DNA of 56,349 nucleotides from contig NZ_LT629939.1 of assembly GCF_900104615.1 (NCBI RefSeq), positions 2,010,325-2,066,673 of the forward strand. The letters run 5' to 3'. Source of the DNA: Merdimmobilis hominis (GTDB taxonomy: Bacteria; Bacillota; Clostridia; Oscillospirales; Ruminococcaceae). This document shows, one piece after another, positions 9,314 through 18,159 of the stretch (position 1 is the stretch's first letter; each line of letters opens with the position of its first letter). The position numbers were made by a program, and so were the translations under genes. Under the pieces are notes generated by a model, which was not told the DNA's origin, ran no database searches, and saw nothing but the letters and a program-made list of their open reading frames with translations.

Positions 9314-10600
9314 TTGGACAGTAGCAGTTGGGTCATGTTCGCATCCATCGTGGTGTTGATCCTTCTATCCGCATTCTTTTCCGCTTCGGAAACCGCATTT
9401 TCCACCGTCAACAAAATACGCCTGCGCAACTATGTGGACGGCGGCAGCACCAAGGCGCAGCGAGCCTTGGAAATCGCCGAGGACTATGACAATGTCCTTT
9501 CCACCATTCTCATCGGCAACAATGTGGTGAACATCGCCTCCACAGCCATCGCCACCATTTTGTTCACAAATTTGTTTGGCGCGTCTGGCGCGGCAATTTC
9601 CACAGCAGTGATGACTGTGCTGGTGCTGATTTTTGGTGAGATCCTTCCCAAAAGCTATGCCAAGGAGAACAGCGAAGCCTTGGCTTTGCGCTTTGCTGCC
9701 CCTCTGGGCATGCTGATGACGGTGCTAAAACCCTTTGTGTGGTTTTTTGTAAAACTCAAAGGCATGATGGCCCGCTTCACCGGATCGGGGGACAACAGCC
9801 CCTCGGTGACCGAGCAGGAACTGAAGGTGATTATCGAAACCATTGAGGGCGAAGGGGTGCTGGAAGAACAGGAGAGCGACCTGGTCCAATCTGCTTTGGA
9901 ATTTGATGAAATCGATGCCCAGGAGGTTATTACCCCCCGTGTGGATATGATCGCGGTGGACATCGATGACCCCATTGAGGAGACCATCAAAACGGTGATG
10001 GAGTCCCGTTACACCCGAATCCCGGTGTACCAGGGCAGCACCGACAACATCATCGGCATCCTCCAGGCCCGCGACCTGCTGGAAAGCATCATCCGGGGCG
10101 GGGAGATCGACCTGCGCCGCCTTCTCAGCGACCCCCTCTTTGTACACAAGACCAAGAAGATTTCCACCTTGCTGTCGGATTTTAAACGCAACAAAGTCCA
10201 CATTGCTGTGGTCACCGATGATTACGGCGGCACCATGGGTATTGTCACCATGGAAGACCTGCTGGAAGAACTGGTGGGCGATATTTGGGATGAAGATGAG
10301 GAAGAGGTTCAAGAACTGGTCCAGGTGGGCGAAAACCGCTATGAAGTCACCGGCGACATGAACGTCTATGAGATGTTTGAACAACTGGGGGTGGATGACC
10401 GCTCCTTTGACAGCGATTACAACACCATAAGCGGCTGGGCTATGGAGATGCTGGAGCACATCCCCGAAGTGGGGGAGAGCTTCACATATAAAAATCTGAC
10501 CATCACCGTTTTGGAACAGGAGAACCAGCGGATCATCAAGCTGCTGGTGGAGGTCACCCCGGAAGAGGGGCCTTCTGAGATAGAGCAGGATGGCAAATAG
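9314..10600 (+). CDS. HlyC/CorC (CNNM) family membrane protein with CBS pair
   Basis: 428 residues. An N-terminal CNNM/DUF21 membrane domain (about 1-190) opens with a hydrophobic helix followed by SAFFSASETAFS and contains GEILPKSYAKEN; a paired CBS module follows (about 200-335, ITPRVDMIAVDIDD and TRIPVYQGSTDNIIGI), then a CorC_HlyC C-terminal domain (about 345-425). Family members are implicated in Mg2+/Co2+ efflux or tolerance. The start is TTG at 9314 with GGAG 10 nt upstream. It is monocistronic between its own promoter and terminator. The exact ion is not deducible. Confidence 0.88.
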   Translation: MDSSSWVMFASIVVLILLSAFFSASETAFSTVNKIRLRNYVDGGSTKAQRALEIAEDYDNVLSTILIGNNVVNIASTAIATILFTNLFGASGAAISTAVMTVLVLIFGEILPKSYAKENSEALALRFAAPLGMLMTVLKPFVWFFVKLKGMMARFTGSGDNSPSVTEQELKVIIETIEGEGVLEEQESDLVQSALEFDEIDAQEVITPRVDMIAVDIDDPIEETIKTVMESRYTRIPVYQGSTDNIIGILQARDLLESIIRGGEIDLRRLLSDPLFVHKTKKISTLLSDFKRNKVHIAVVTDDYGGTMGIVTMEDLLEELVGDIWDEDEEEVQELVQVGENRYEVTGDMNVYEMFEQLGVDDRSFDSDYNTISGWAMEMLEHIPEVGESFTYKNLTITVLEQENQRIIKLLVEVTPEEGPSEIEQDGK

Positions 10601-10606
10601 AAATGA

Positions 10607-10643
10607 AAAAAGAGAGACAGCCGTGTCGGTTGCCTCTCTTTTT
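10607..10643 (+). terminator. Terminator after the CNNM/CBS gene
   Basis: AAAAAGAGAG / CTCTCTTTTT outer stem plus CAGCC/GGTTG inner stem and a 5-nt loop, ending in T5. Confidence 0.88.
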
Positions 10644-10737
10644 GTATATAATATATTTTTTATACTAAAAGTCTAATTTGATGGGATATCCACGGCGGGG
10701 GAAGGGCGAAAAAAGCGGATGGGAGAGGGGCGATTGG

Positions 10738-10766
10738 TTGAGTTTGGGAAAAAACGGTGGTATAAT
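10738..10766 (+). promoter_or_regulatory. Promoter of metG
   Basis: TTGAGT, 17-nt spacer, TGG-TATAAT (extended -10). The upstream part of this 260-nt gap shows only the preceding terminator. Confidence 0.78.
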
Positions 10767-10809
10767 AAAACAGTATATTTCAATGAGATCACCCGTCTTT
10801 TTGACGGTA

Positions 10810-10850
10810 CCTATAGGGCTGTCATCGGGATCAACGGCCCCTACAGGAGG
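10810..10850 (+). promoter_or_regulatory. metG leader hairpin overlapping the Shine-Dalgarno site
   Basis: The stretch 10810-10822 pairs with 10834-10847 (about 13 pairs including G-U, one bulge). The 3' arm ends on the first bases of the AGGAGG at 10845-10850, so folding could limit ribosome access. No T-box signature (AGGGTGG-type) or SAM-riboswitch core was seen. Confidence 0.4.
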
Positions 10851-10860
10851 AGGAGAAACA

Positions 10861-12822
10861 ATGAGCGATAAAAAGTTTTACATCACCACCCCAATTTATT
10901 ACCCATCGGATAAACTGCACATCGGCCACAGCTACTGCACCGTGGCCACCGATGTGATGGCCCGGTATAAACGCCTCCAGGGTTATGACGTCATGTTCCT
11001 CACTGGAACCGACGAGCACGGCCAGAAGATTGAGGAGAAAGCCAAGGCGGTGGGCAAAACCCCAAAACAGTATGTAGATGACGTGGTGGCCGGCATCCAG
11101 GATCTGTGGAAGCTGATGAACATTTCCAACGACCGGTTTATCCGCACCACCGACGATTACCACGAGCTGGCAGTGCAGCGCATCTTTAAAAAGCTGTATG
11201 ACCAAGGGGACATCTACAAATCCACTTATAAGGGCAAATACTGCACCCCCTGTGAATCCTTCTGGACCGAGAGCCAGCTGGTGGACGGCAAATGCCCCGA
11301 CTGCGGCCGGGAAGTCCACGACGCCGAAGAGGAAGCCTACTTTTTCCGGCTGTCCAAGTACAGCCAGCGGCTGGTGGAGTACTATGAGGAGCACCCCGAC
11401 TTCATGGAGCCCCAGTCCCGCCTCAACGAGATGATCAACAACTTCATTAAGCCCGGCCTGGAGGACCTGTGTGTCACCCGGACTTCCTTCAAATGGGGCG
11501 TCCCGGTGGACTTTGACCCCGCCCATGTGGTGTACGTCTGGGTGGACGCCCTCTCTAACTACATCACCGCTTTGGGTTACATGAACGACAAATACGATGA
11601 TTTTGAGAAATACTGGCCCGCAGACGTCCACTTTGTGGGCAAGGAGATCATGCGGTTCCACTCCATCATCTGGCCCGCCCTGCTGATGGCCCTAGACCTG
11701 CCCCTGCCCAAAAAGGTGTACGGCCATGGCTGGCTGCTGCTGGAAGGCGGCAAGATGAGCAAATCCAAAGGCAATGTGGTGGATCCGGTCGTCCTCTGCC
11801 AGCGGTATGGGGTGGATGCTATCCGCTACTTCCTCCTGCGGGAATTCCCCTTTGGGTCGGATGGTGTGTTCTCCAACGAAGGGCTGATCACCCGCATCAA
11901 CTCCGATCTGGCCAACGACCTGGGCAACCTGGTTTCCCGCAGCGTTTCGATGATTGAGAAATACTTCGGCGGCACCCTGCCAGAGGAGCGCCAGGCTGAT
12001 CCCCTGGACGATGAGCTGATCGCCATGGTGGGTGGCCTTCAGGCCAAATATGAGGAGCAGATGGAGAAATACGCCTTCCAGAACGCCCTCATCGAGGTGT
12101 TCAAGGTGGTGAGCCGCGCCAACAAATATGTAGACGAGACCGCCCCCTGGGTCCTGGGCCGGGATGAGGCCAACAAGGCCCGCCTTGCCACCGTGCTGTA
12201 CAACCTGGTGGAGACCATCCGGGTGTGCGCCATCCTGCTGACCCCCTTTATCCCCGCCACCACCCCCAAGATCTTTGAGCAGATCGGCGCTGGGGAGGAG
12301 ATCAGCCAGTACGCTTCTGCCGGGACCTTTGGCCTGCTGCCAGTCAACGTCACTGTGAAGAAAGGGGAGACCCTGTTCCCCCGCATCGACATGGCCAAGG
12401 AGCTGGCCGAGCTGGAGGCTGACCGCAAAGCCAAGATGGAGGCTGCTGCCAAGGCTGAAGCCCCTAAAGAGGAGAAGAAAGAGGAAACCGGGGTGGTTTC
12501 CCTCATCGACATCGACGACTTTGCCAAGGTGGAACTGCGGGTGGCCCAGGTGACCGCCTGCGAACCAGTTCCCAAGGCGGATAAGCTGCTGAAACTCCAA
12601 TTGGATGACGGTATGGGCGGCCGCCAAGTGGTATCTGGCATCGCCAAGTTCTACACCCCAGAAGATTTGATCGGCAAAAAGCTGGTGCTGGTAGCCAACC
12701 TGAAGCCCGCCAAACTGCGGGGTGTCCCCTCTGAGGGGATGATCCTGGCGGCCGACTGCGGCGAGGAAATCAAGGTCCTATTTGTGGATGGCGCCATCCC
12801 CTGCGGCTCCAAAGTCCGCTAG
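10861..12822 (+). CDS. metG: Methionyl-tRNA synthetase with C-terminal tRNA-binding domain
   Basis: Charges tRNA-Met. 653 residues: class-I signature HIGH at residues 20-23, a zinc-knuckle insertion with two CxxC pairs (CTPC ... CPDC), the KMSKS loop (GGKMSKSKGNVVDP), an anticodon-binding helical domain, an acidic/Ala-Lys linker (about 515-545), and a C-terminal OB-fold tRNA-binding domain (about 550-653). The ATG at 10861 follows AGGAGGAGG; the upstream in-frame extension is rejected because it covers the promoter and leader. TatD follows after 13 nt. Confidence 0.97.
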   Translation: MSDKKFYITTPIYYPSDKLHIGHSYCTVATDVMARYKRLQGYDVMFLTGTDEHGQKIEEKAKAVGKTPKQYVDDVVAGIQDLWKLMNISNDRFIRTTDDYHELAVQRIFKKLYDQGDIYKSTYKGKYCTPCESFWTESQLVDGKCPDCGREVHDAEEEAYFFRLSKYSQRLVEYYEEHPDFMEPQSRLNEMINNFIKPGLEDLCVTRTSFKWGVPVDFDPAHVVYVWVDALSNYITALGYMNDKYDDFEKYWPADVHFVGKEIMRFHSIIWPALLMALDLPLPKKVYGHGWLLLEGGKMSKSKGNVVDPVVLCQRYGVDAIRYFLLREFPFGSDGVFSNEGLITRINSDLANDLGNLVSRSVSMIEKYFGGTLPEERQADPLDDELIAMVGGLQAKYEEQMEKYAFQNALIEVFKVVSRANKYVDETAPWVLGRDEANKARLATVLYNLVETIRVCAILLTPFIPATTPKIFEQIGAGEEISQYASAGTFGLLPVNVTVKKGETLFPRIDMAKELAELEADRKAKMEAAAKAEAPKEEKKEETGVVSLIDIDDFAKVELRVAQVTACEPVPKADKLLKLQLDDGMGGRQVVSGIAKFYTPEDLIGKKLVLVANLKPAKLRGVPSEGMILAADCGEEIKVLFVDGAIPCGSKVR

Positions 12823-12835
12823 GAGGGCTGGGGAA

Positions 12836-13624
12836 ATGGTTCATCACATCTTCGACTCCCACGCCCATTATGACGATGAACGGTTTTGCGAGGACAGAGG
12901 GGAACTTCTGTCCTCGTTCCCTGCTGCGGGGGTGTGCCGTGTGCTCAACGCCGGCTGCAATTTAGAAGCCAGCCGGGCGGGCATCGCCTTGGGAAAGGAG
13001 TACCCCTTCCTCTATTCGGCAGTGGGCTGCCATCCAGACGCGGCGGATGAGGTTACCCCTCAAAGCCTTGCCCTCCTGCGGGAACTTGCCGGGGAGGAAA
13101 AGGTCAAGGCCATTGGGGAGATCGGCTTGGATTACCACTATGAGGACATCCCCCGCCAGCGGCAGATCCCCGCCTTTGAGGCCCAGCTCCAGCTGGCTGG
13201 AGAACTGGATATGCCGGTGATCATCCACTCCCGGGAGGCGGTGGAGGACACTATGCGCCTGCTGAACCAGTACCGGCCCAAAGGGGTGGTCCACTGTTTC
13301 TCCGGCTCGGTGGAGACCGCCAAAGAGGTGCTGCGGCTGGGGATGTACATCGGGGTCACCGGGGTCATTACCTTTAAAAACGCCCGCCGCATCCGGGAGG
13401 TGGTGGAGGCCGCGCCCTTGGACCGCCTTCTCATTGAAACCGACTGCCCCTACATGGCCCCGGAGCCCTACCGGGGCAAGCGGTGCGATTCCACTATGCT
13501 GCCCCGCATGGCCGAGGCCATCGCCGCCATCAAAGGGATCACCGCCCAGGAGGTGGCTGACGCCACCTGCCGCAACGCCTGCCGGCTTTTTGAAATCCCT
13601 CTGCCGGAGGGCTTGGGCGAATAA
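12836..13624 (+). CDS. tatD: TatD family metal-dependent deoxyribonuclease
   Basis: TIM-barrel hydrolase linked to 3'-5' DNA processing and repair. 262 residues with the metal ligands in order: HAHYDD near the N-terminus, GEIGLDYH, IIHSREA, VVHCFSG, and the C-terminal IETDCPYMAP. The ATG at 12836 is preceded by AGGAGGG and lies 13 nt after metG, a common pairing in Firmicutes. The frame can be extended into metG, but this is not supported by the family start. Confidence 0.93.
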   Translation: MVHHIFDSHAHYDDERFCEDRGELLSSFPAAGVCRVLNAGCNLEASRAGIALGKEYPFLYSAVGCHPDAADEVTPQSLALLRELAGEEKVKAIGEIGLDYHYEDIPRQRQIPAFEAQLQLAGELDMPVIIHSREAVEDTMRLLNQYRPKGVVHCFSGSVETAKEVLRLGMYIGVTGVITFKNARRIREVVEAAPLDRLLIETDCPYMAPEPYRGKRCDSTMLPRMAEAIAAIKGITAQEVADATCRNACRLFEIPLPEGLGE

Positions 13625-13753
13625 CTGGAAATACAAATTGTATTATTTAAAACTAAAATTATAAATTTACCTCAGCCGGTCTGAAATTAGATAATATATA
13701 ACGATAATAGTACATTTTGTATATTTATTTTCTTTGGTCGGCTCCAATTTGTG

Positions 13754-13794
13754 AAAACCCCCCGTTCTTTCTTTTGGAAAGAACGGGGGGTTTT
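13754..13794. terminator. Bidirectional terminator between tatD and the AICAR transformylase
   Basis: An 18-bp perfect stem starting AAAACCCCCCGTTCTTTC with a 5-nt loop; A- and T-tracts flank both sides, so it can stop both converging transcripts. The preceding 13625-13753 is AT-rich and empty. Confidence 0.92.
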
Positions 13795-13797
13795 AGC

Positions 13798-14973
13798 TTA
13801 GTGGTGGAACAAGCGGACGCCGGTAAAGGCCATGGCGATGCCGTACTTGTCGCAGGTGGCTATGACGTTGTCATCCCGCACCGAGCCACCGGGCTGGGCG
13901 ATGTAGGAGACGCCGCTCTTGTGGGCCCGCTCGATGTTGTCCCCAAAGGGGAAGAAGGCGTCGGACCCCAAGGAAACGCCGGTGAGCTGGGAGAGCCAGG
14001 CGGCCTTTTCCTCCTTGGTGAAGACGGCCGGTTTTTCGGTGAAGGTATTCTCCCAAATACCGTCGGCCAGCAGGTCCATGTACTCATTGGAGATGTAGAC
14101 GTCGATGGCGTTGTCCCGGTCGGCGCGGCGGATGCCAGGCCGGAAGGGCAGGGAGAGGACCTTGGGGTTCTGCCGCAGGAACCAGTTGTCCGCCTTGTTG
14201 CCCGCCAGGCGGGTGCAGTGGACCCGGGACTGCTGCCCGGCCCCCACGCCGATGGCCTGGCCATCCTTTGCGTAGCAGACCGAATTGGACTGGGTGTACT
14301 TGAGGGTGATGAGGGAGACAATCAAATCCCGCCGGGCCTCATCGGGGATCTCCTTGTTCTCGGTGACCAGGTTGGTGAGCAGCTCTGCGGTGATTTTGGC
14401 GTCGTTGCGGTGCTGTTCAAAGGTGATTCCGAAAACGTCCTTGCTCTCCACCGGGGCGGGGACATAGCTGGGGTCGATTTGCAGCACCGTGTAGCTGCCT
14501 TTGCGTTTGGCTTTGAGGATGGCCAGGGCCTCCTCGGTATAGCCGGGGGCGATGACCCCATCGGAGACCTCCCGGTTGATGAGGGCGGCAGTCTCCTTGT
14601 CGCAGACATCCGAGAGGGCGGCGAAGTCCCCGTAAGAGGACATCCGGTCAGCGCCCCTCGCCCGGGCATAGGCGGTGGCTAAGGAGGAGAGGGGCTTGTC
14701 GTCCACAAAGTAAATCTTCTTGAGGACATCGCTCATGGGGACGGCCACTGCAGCCCCGGCAGGGCTGACATGTTTAAAGGATGCAGCGGCGGGTAGGCCG
14801 GTAGCCTCCTTCAGTTCTTTGACCAGCTGCCAGCTGTTGAGAGCGTCCAGCAGGTTGATGTAACCAGGGCGGCCGTTCAGCACGGTGATGGGCAGGTCCG
14901 AGCCATCTTTCATGCGGATTTTGGCCTCCGGTTGGTTGGGGTTGCAGCCGTATTTCAGCGCCAGTTCGTTCAT
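13798..14973 (-). CDS. Stand-alone AICAR formyltransferase (PurH C-terminal domain type)
   Basis: Transfers a formyl group from 10-formyl-THF to AICAR (ZMP) in the penultimate step of purine synthesis. The 391 residues match only the transformylase half of PurH: the catalytic Lys-His pair is K67-H68 in [12 protein letters not shown], with the family segments [24 protein letters not shown] and the C-terminal [11 protein letters not shown]. There is no IMP cyclohydrolase domain, so cyclisation must be done by another protein. A ZTP riboswitch and its own promoter precede it, so the gene is controlled by its own substrate pool. Confidence 0.93.
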   Translation of the reverse strand: MNELALKYGCNPNQPEAKIRMKDGSDLPITVLNGRPGYINLLDALNSWQLVKELKEATGLPAAASFKHVSPAGAAVAVPMSDVLKKIYFVDDKPLSSLATAYARARGADRMSSYGDFAALSDVCDKETAALINREVSDGVIAPGYTEEALAILKAKRKGSYTVLQIDPSYVPAPVESKDVFGITFEQHRNDAKITAELLTNLVTENKEIPDEARRDLIVSLITLKYTQSNSVCYAKDGQAIGVGAGQQSRVHCTRLAGNKADNWFLRQNPKVLSLPFRPGIRRADRDNAIDVYISNEYMDLLADGIWENTFTEKPAVFTKEEKAAWLSQLTGVSLGSDAFFPFGDNIERAHKSGVSYIAQPGGSVRDDNVIATCDKYGIAMAFTGVRLFHH

Positions 14974-15000
14974 AGGGGAAGTCTCCTTTCAAATGACAAA

Positions 15001-15042
15001 AGAGCCGGCCATCCGGGCAAAATTGCCCAGACGGTCGGCTCT
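15001..15042 (-). terminator. Riboswitch-controlled terminator
   Basis: Read on the minus strand, an AGAGCCG-type outer stem pairs across the sequence that also holds the conserved CTGGGC of the ZTP aptamer, followed by a TTTT tract. Aptamer and terminator share bases, the usual arrangement for a transcriptional ON switch. Confidence 0.8.
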
Positions 15043-15093
15043 CCTCGATCCTACTCCCTGTGGGTGCTCCCACATTCCGTCAGTCATAGGACC
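15022..15093 (-). promoter_or_regulatory. ZTP (pfl motif) riboswitch
   Basis: On the minus strand the leader shows the pfl consensus pieces in the right order: TGACTGACG, a GTGGG-loop-CCCAC hairpin, GGGAG, then CCGTCTGGGC. These correspond to the ZTP-riboswitch core (GACUGGCG, GUGGG..CCCAC, GGGAG, CCNCCUGGGC). The position, directly upstream of the enzyme that consumes ZMP, fits the known role of the class. Confidence 0.88.
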
Positions 15094-15105
15094 GGTACAA
15101 AGTTT

Positions 15106-15134
15106 AGTATACACGCCCAGCCGCTGGCTGTCAA
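15106..15134 (-). promoter_or_regulatory. Promoter of the ZTP-riboswitch transcript
   Basis: Minus-strand TTGACA, 17-nt spacer, TATACT. It lies just past the stop codon of the upstream gene. Confidence 0.88.
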
Positions 15135-15138
15135 CCAG

Positions 15139-15852
15139 TTAGCCGGGGATACCCATGCCGCTGCTGGCGTTGTTGGTAGGCAGGTCGCGGATGGCAACCA
15201 AGTTGTAGCCCCCCTTGACTTTTTTCATTACATACAGCATGTATTTGTCAGGGGTGGGCTCGTATTTGGTCCCGGAGAGGTCGCTGGTCCAGGCATTGCC
15301 CGGCGGCAGATACCCCACGGTCAGGGTGTAGGTGTCGCCCTTTTTGGAGATTTTCTCCACCTTGGGGGTATAGTATCCAACCTGGGCGGCTATTGGGATC
15401 TCATAGACGTTGCTCTCCGTGTTGAGGGTATAGGTGATGTTGAGGTCTCCGAAGGATTTGTGCTCCAGCTTGATGTCGGGGCCGAACAGCTTGGCGCACT
15501 CCACGTCCACATCAGAAACCGGCACCATCAGAAGGCCATTGTCGCTGTAGACGTAGCTGTCCCGCTTGTCGCTGTATAAAGCTGACCAGAGGGAATACTG
15601 CAAAATGGCAAGGGGGTCGGCCTCCGCTGGGGATTCAAAAGGGACTGGGTCAAACATGAGGACGGGAAGCAGCATCCGCTCAAACTTGGCCTTTTCCTTG
15701 GAATTGTCCAGGACTTGCTGGGTCAGGTTGATGGACAGCATCCCCACCGTTGCCAGGCCGATGACGGCCAGCACCAGGAAGAGGGCGCCCAGCGGGGCTG
15801 CACGGCGGTTTTTTCGCCGCCTGGGCTGGGGCATAGGGGTAGTACTCGACAT
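15139..15852 (-). CDS. Unrecognised single-pass membrane-anchored protein
   Basis: 237 residues: a Pro/Arg-rich cytoplasmic N-terminus (about 1-19), one transmembrane helix (about 20-44), then a probably extracellular domain of about 190 residues rich in beta-type sequence (YTLTVGYLPPGNAW). No catalytic motif is evident. It starts 18 nt after the proA stop, so it should be the third gene of a proB-proA transcript, but nothing in it suggests a proline-related role. Confidence 0.75.
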   Translation of the reverse strand: MSSTTPMPQPRRRKNRRAAPLGALFLVLAVIGLATVGMLSINLTQQVLDNSKEKAKFERMLLPVLMFDPVPFESPAEADPLAILQYSLWSALYSDKRDSYVYSDNGLLMVPVSDVDVECAKLFGPDIKLEHKSFGDLNITYTLNTESNVYEIPIAAQVGYYTPKVEKISKKGDTYTLTVGYLPPGNAWTSDLSGTKYEPTPDKYMLYVMKKVKGGYNLVAIRDLPTNNASSGMGIPG

Positions 15853-15870
15853 AACAATTCTCCCGTTTGG

Positions 15871-17106
15871 CTAACGGATCTGGCCGTCGCCAAAGATGAT
15901 GTATTTTGTGGTGGTCAATTCCGAAAGGCCCATGGGCCCGCGGGTATGGAGCTTTTGGGTGGAGATGCCAATCTCCGCGCCGAAGCCGAACTCGCCGCCG
16001 TCGGTGAACCGGGTGGAGGCGTTGACATACACCGCAGCCGAATCCACCTGAGAGAGGAACTGCTGGCTGTGGGCATAGCTTTCGGTGATGATCGCTTCCG
16101 AGTGGTGGGTGGAGTGGCTCTCGATGAAGGAAATGGCCTCATCAATCCCCGAAACCACTTTGACAGCTAGGATATAGTCGTTGTACTCGGTGTAGAAATC
16201 CTCTTCGGTGGCGGGCTTGGCGCTGGGAAGGATGGCACAGGTCTCGCTGCACCCGCGGATCTCCACCCCGGCATGGGCGAGGGCTTCGGCCATCTGGGGC
16301 AGGAAGGCGGGGGCGATAGCCCGGTGGACCAGCACGTTTTCCACCGCATTGCAGACCGAGGGACGGCTGGTTTTGGCGTTGTCGATGATGCTGGCGGCCA
16401 TGTCAAAGTTGGCGCTGTCGTCCACAAAGATAAAGCAGTTGCCAGCGCCGGTTTCGATGACCGGGACGGTGGCGTTCTCCACCACCGATTTGATCAGCCC
16501 CGCCCCGCCCCGGGGGATGAGGACATCTACATAGCCGTTCAGCCGCATGAGCTGAGCGGCGGATTCCCGGGAGGTGTCCTCCACCAACAGGATGGCATCC
16601 GGGCTGATGCCCGCTCCAGCGATGGCCTGGCGCATGATGCCGGCCAAAGCCTTGTTGGAGTGGATGGCCTCCTTGCCGCCCCGCAGGATGCAGGCGTTGC
16701 CGGATTTGAGGCAGAGGACGGCGGCGTCCACTGTCACGTTGGGCCGGGATTCAAAGATAATAGCTACTACGCCCAGAGGGACTTTTGTTTTGGAGATGCG
16801 CAGGCCGTTGGGCCGGGTAAAACCGTTTTCCACCTTGCCCACCGGGTCCTCCAGTTTTACCACCTGGCGCACCGCGTCCGCCATAGAGCGGATGCGGGAC
16901 TCGGTGAGGGTGAGCCGGTCGATCATCGCCTCGCTGATGCCGGAGGACCGGGCGGCGGCGATGTCCTTTTGGTTGGCGGAAATGACCATCTCCATATTAT
17001 CACAAAGGGCGTCTGCAATCGCGAGTAAGGCGTTGTTTTTTGTCGCAGTGGAGGCGATTTTTAAGCCGCGGGAGGCTACTTTTGCCCGTTTACCTAGTTG
17101 AATCAT
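15871..17106 (-). CDS. proA: Gamma-glutamyl phosphate reductase
   Basis: NADPH-dependent reduction of gamma-glutamyl phosphate to glutamate semialdehyde, step two of proline synthesis. 411 residues, family length, aldehyde-dehydrogenase fold. Key segments are the N-terminal KVASRGLKIASTATKNNAL, the nucleotide-binding LGVVAIIFESRPNVT, LIPRGGAGLI, and the catalytic-Cys motif TSRPSVCNAVENVLVH. Its start overlaps the proB stop (ATGA), so the two are translationally coupled. Confidence 0.96.
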   Translation of the reverse strand: MIQLGKRAKVASRGLKIASTATKNNALLAIADALCDNMEMVISANQKDIAAARSSGISEAMIDRLTLTESRIRSMADAVRQVVKLEDPVGKVENGFTRPNGLRISKTKVPLGVVAIIFESRPNVTVDAAVLCLKSGNACILRGGKEAIHSNKALAGIMRQAIAGAGISPDAILLVEDTSRESAAQLMRLNGYVDVLIPRGGAGLIKSVVENATVPVIETGAGNCFIFVDDSANFDMAASIIDNAKTSRPSVCNAVENVLVHRAIAPAFLPQMAEALAHAGVEIRGCSETCAILPSAKPATEEDFYTEYNDYILAVKVVSGIDEAISFIESHSTHHSEAIITESYAHSQQFLSQVDSAAVYVNASTRFTDGGEFGFGAEIGISTQKLHTRGPMGLSELTTTKYIIFGDGQIR

Positions 17107-17897
17107 TTGGTGTTCCCTCCTATAAAATGGGTGCCGACCTCTTTGCCCTCCATCAGATCGTAGAGCAGATCGGGGTTTTCCCCTTGTATAATGGCCATAT
17201 CAATCCCCTTGGAACAGGCGATCTGTGCGGCGTGGATTTTGGTGATCATCCCGCCGGTGCCCCGGTTGGAGCCCGCTCCGCCTGCGATGGAGAGGATGGA
17301 GTCGTCGATGGTTTCTACCCGGCGGATGAGGGTGGCGTTTGGATTTTCATGGGGGTTGGCGGTGTAGAGGCCATCGATATCGCTCATCAGGATGAGGGCA
17401 TCCGCACCCACCAGGGTGGCCACAATGGCGGAGAGGGTATCGTTGTCGCCGAATTCAATCTCCTCTACCGCTACGGTATCGTTTTCATTGACCACTGGGA
17501 TCACCCCCATCTCCAGCAGCCGGTTGAAGGTGTTGACCACGTTTTCGGTCCGTTTTTCCACCTCCACAATGTCCCGGGTCAGCAGGATTTGGGCCACATT
17601 GTGGTTGTACTCGGCAAACAGCTTATCGTAAAGGTACATCAACTCGCACTGGCCGACGGCCGCCGCCGCCTGCTTGGAAGGTGTGTCATGAGGTCGCTCT
17701 TTCAGGCCCAGTTTGCCGACGCCAACAGCCACCGCGCCGGAGGATACCAGCACAATTTCTTTGCCGCTGTTGCGCAGGTCCGCCAAAACTTTGACCAGCT
17801 TTTCTACCCGGCGGATGTTGATCATGCCGGTTTCATAGGTCAAAGTGGAGGAACCCACTTTTACTACAATTCGTTTTGCGTCCTGAAAAGATGCCAT
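17103..17897 (-). CDS. proB: Glutamate 5-kinase without PUA domain
   Basis: Phosphorylates glutamate to gamma-glutamyl phosphate, the committed step of proline synthesis. 264 residues carrying only the amino-acid-kinase domain: IVVKVGSSTLTYE at the N-terminus, VSSGAVAVGVGKL, VNENDTVAVEEIEFGDND and GTGGMITKI. The roughly 100-residue PUA domain of the long form (such as E. coli ProB) is absent. ATG 17897 is chosen for its GAGGAAG site and homology; an upstream in-frame extension has no support. Confidence 0.94.
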   Translation of the reverse strand: MASFQDAKRIVVKVGSSTLTYETGMINIRRVEKLVKVLADLRNSGKEIVLVSSGAVAVGVGKLGLKERPHDTPSKQAAAAVGQCELMYLYDKLFAEYNHNVAQILLTRDIVEVEKRTENVVNTFNRLLEMGVIPVVNENDTVAVEEIEFGDNDTLSAIVATLVGADALILMSDIDGLYTANPHENPNATLIRRVETIDDSILSIAGGAGSNRGTGGMITKIHAAQIACSKGIDMAIIQGENPDLLYDLMEGKEVGTHFIGGNTK

Positions 17898-17973
17898 GTC
17901 ACACACTTCCTCACAAACTTTCTTACTTTTCCACAGCCCATGCCCTGACGGGAATGGGGAAGGGAATGGAGTT

Positions 17974-18002
17974 ATTATAGCATATTGAGCAGGATTTTTC
18001 AT
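17974..18002 (-). promoter_or_regulatory. Probable proBA promoter
   Basis: Minus-strand TGC-TATAAT extended -10 with a weak ATGAAA -35 at 17 nt. The segment CAATATGCTATAAT is the same as in the rpsO promoter. Confidence 0.65.
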
Positions 18003-18117
18003 CTATTCCGCCGAAAATTCACCCAAATTTCGCATTTGCATGAGGGAAGGGCGCATAGATGAGGCACCATTTGGAATCGAGCTGGGGGAGTTTACGTGGG
18101 ATCTGCCGGGATACAAA

Positions 18118-18148
18118 AAGGCCCTGTGAACTTGGTTCACAGGGCCTT
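18118..18148 (-). terminator. Terminator after the lipoprotein gene
   Basis: Perfect 14-bp stem (AAGGCCCTGTGAAC arm) with a 3-nt loop; on the minus strand it runs into CTTTTT. Confidence 0.92.
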
Positions 18149-18159
18149 GGGGAGTGGGG

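Noticed and set aside
10772-10860. T-box or SAM riboswitch in front of metG
   Set aside because: No AGGGTGG-type T-box sequence and no SAM-riboswitch core; only a simple hairpin is present.
13717-14682. A 321-codon plus-strand ORF opposite the AICAR transformylase
   Set aside because: It runs across the terminator at 13754 and is antisense to a secure enzyme gene; composition is typical of shadow frames.
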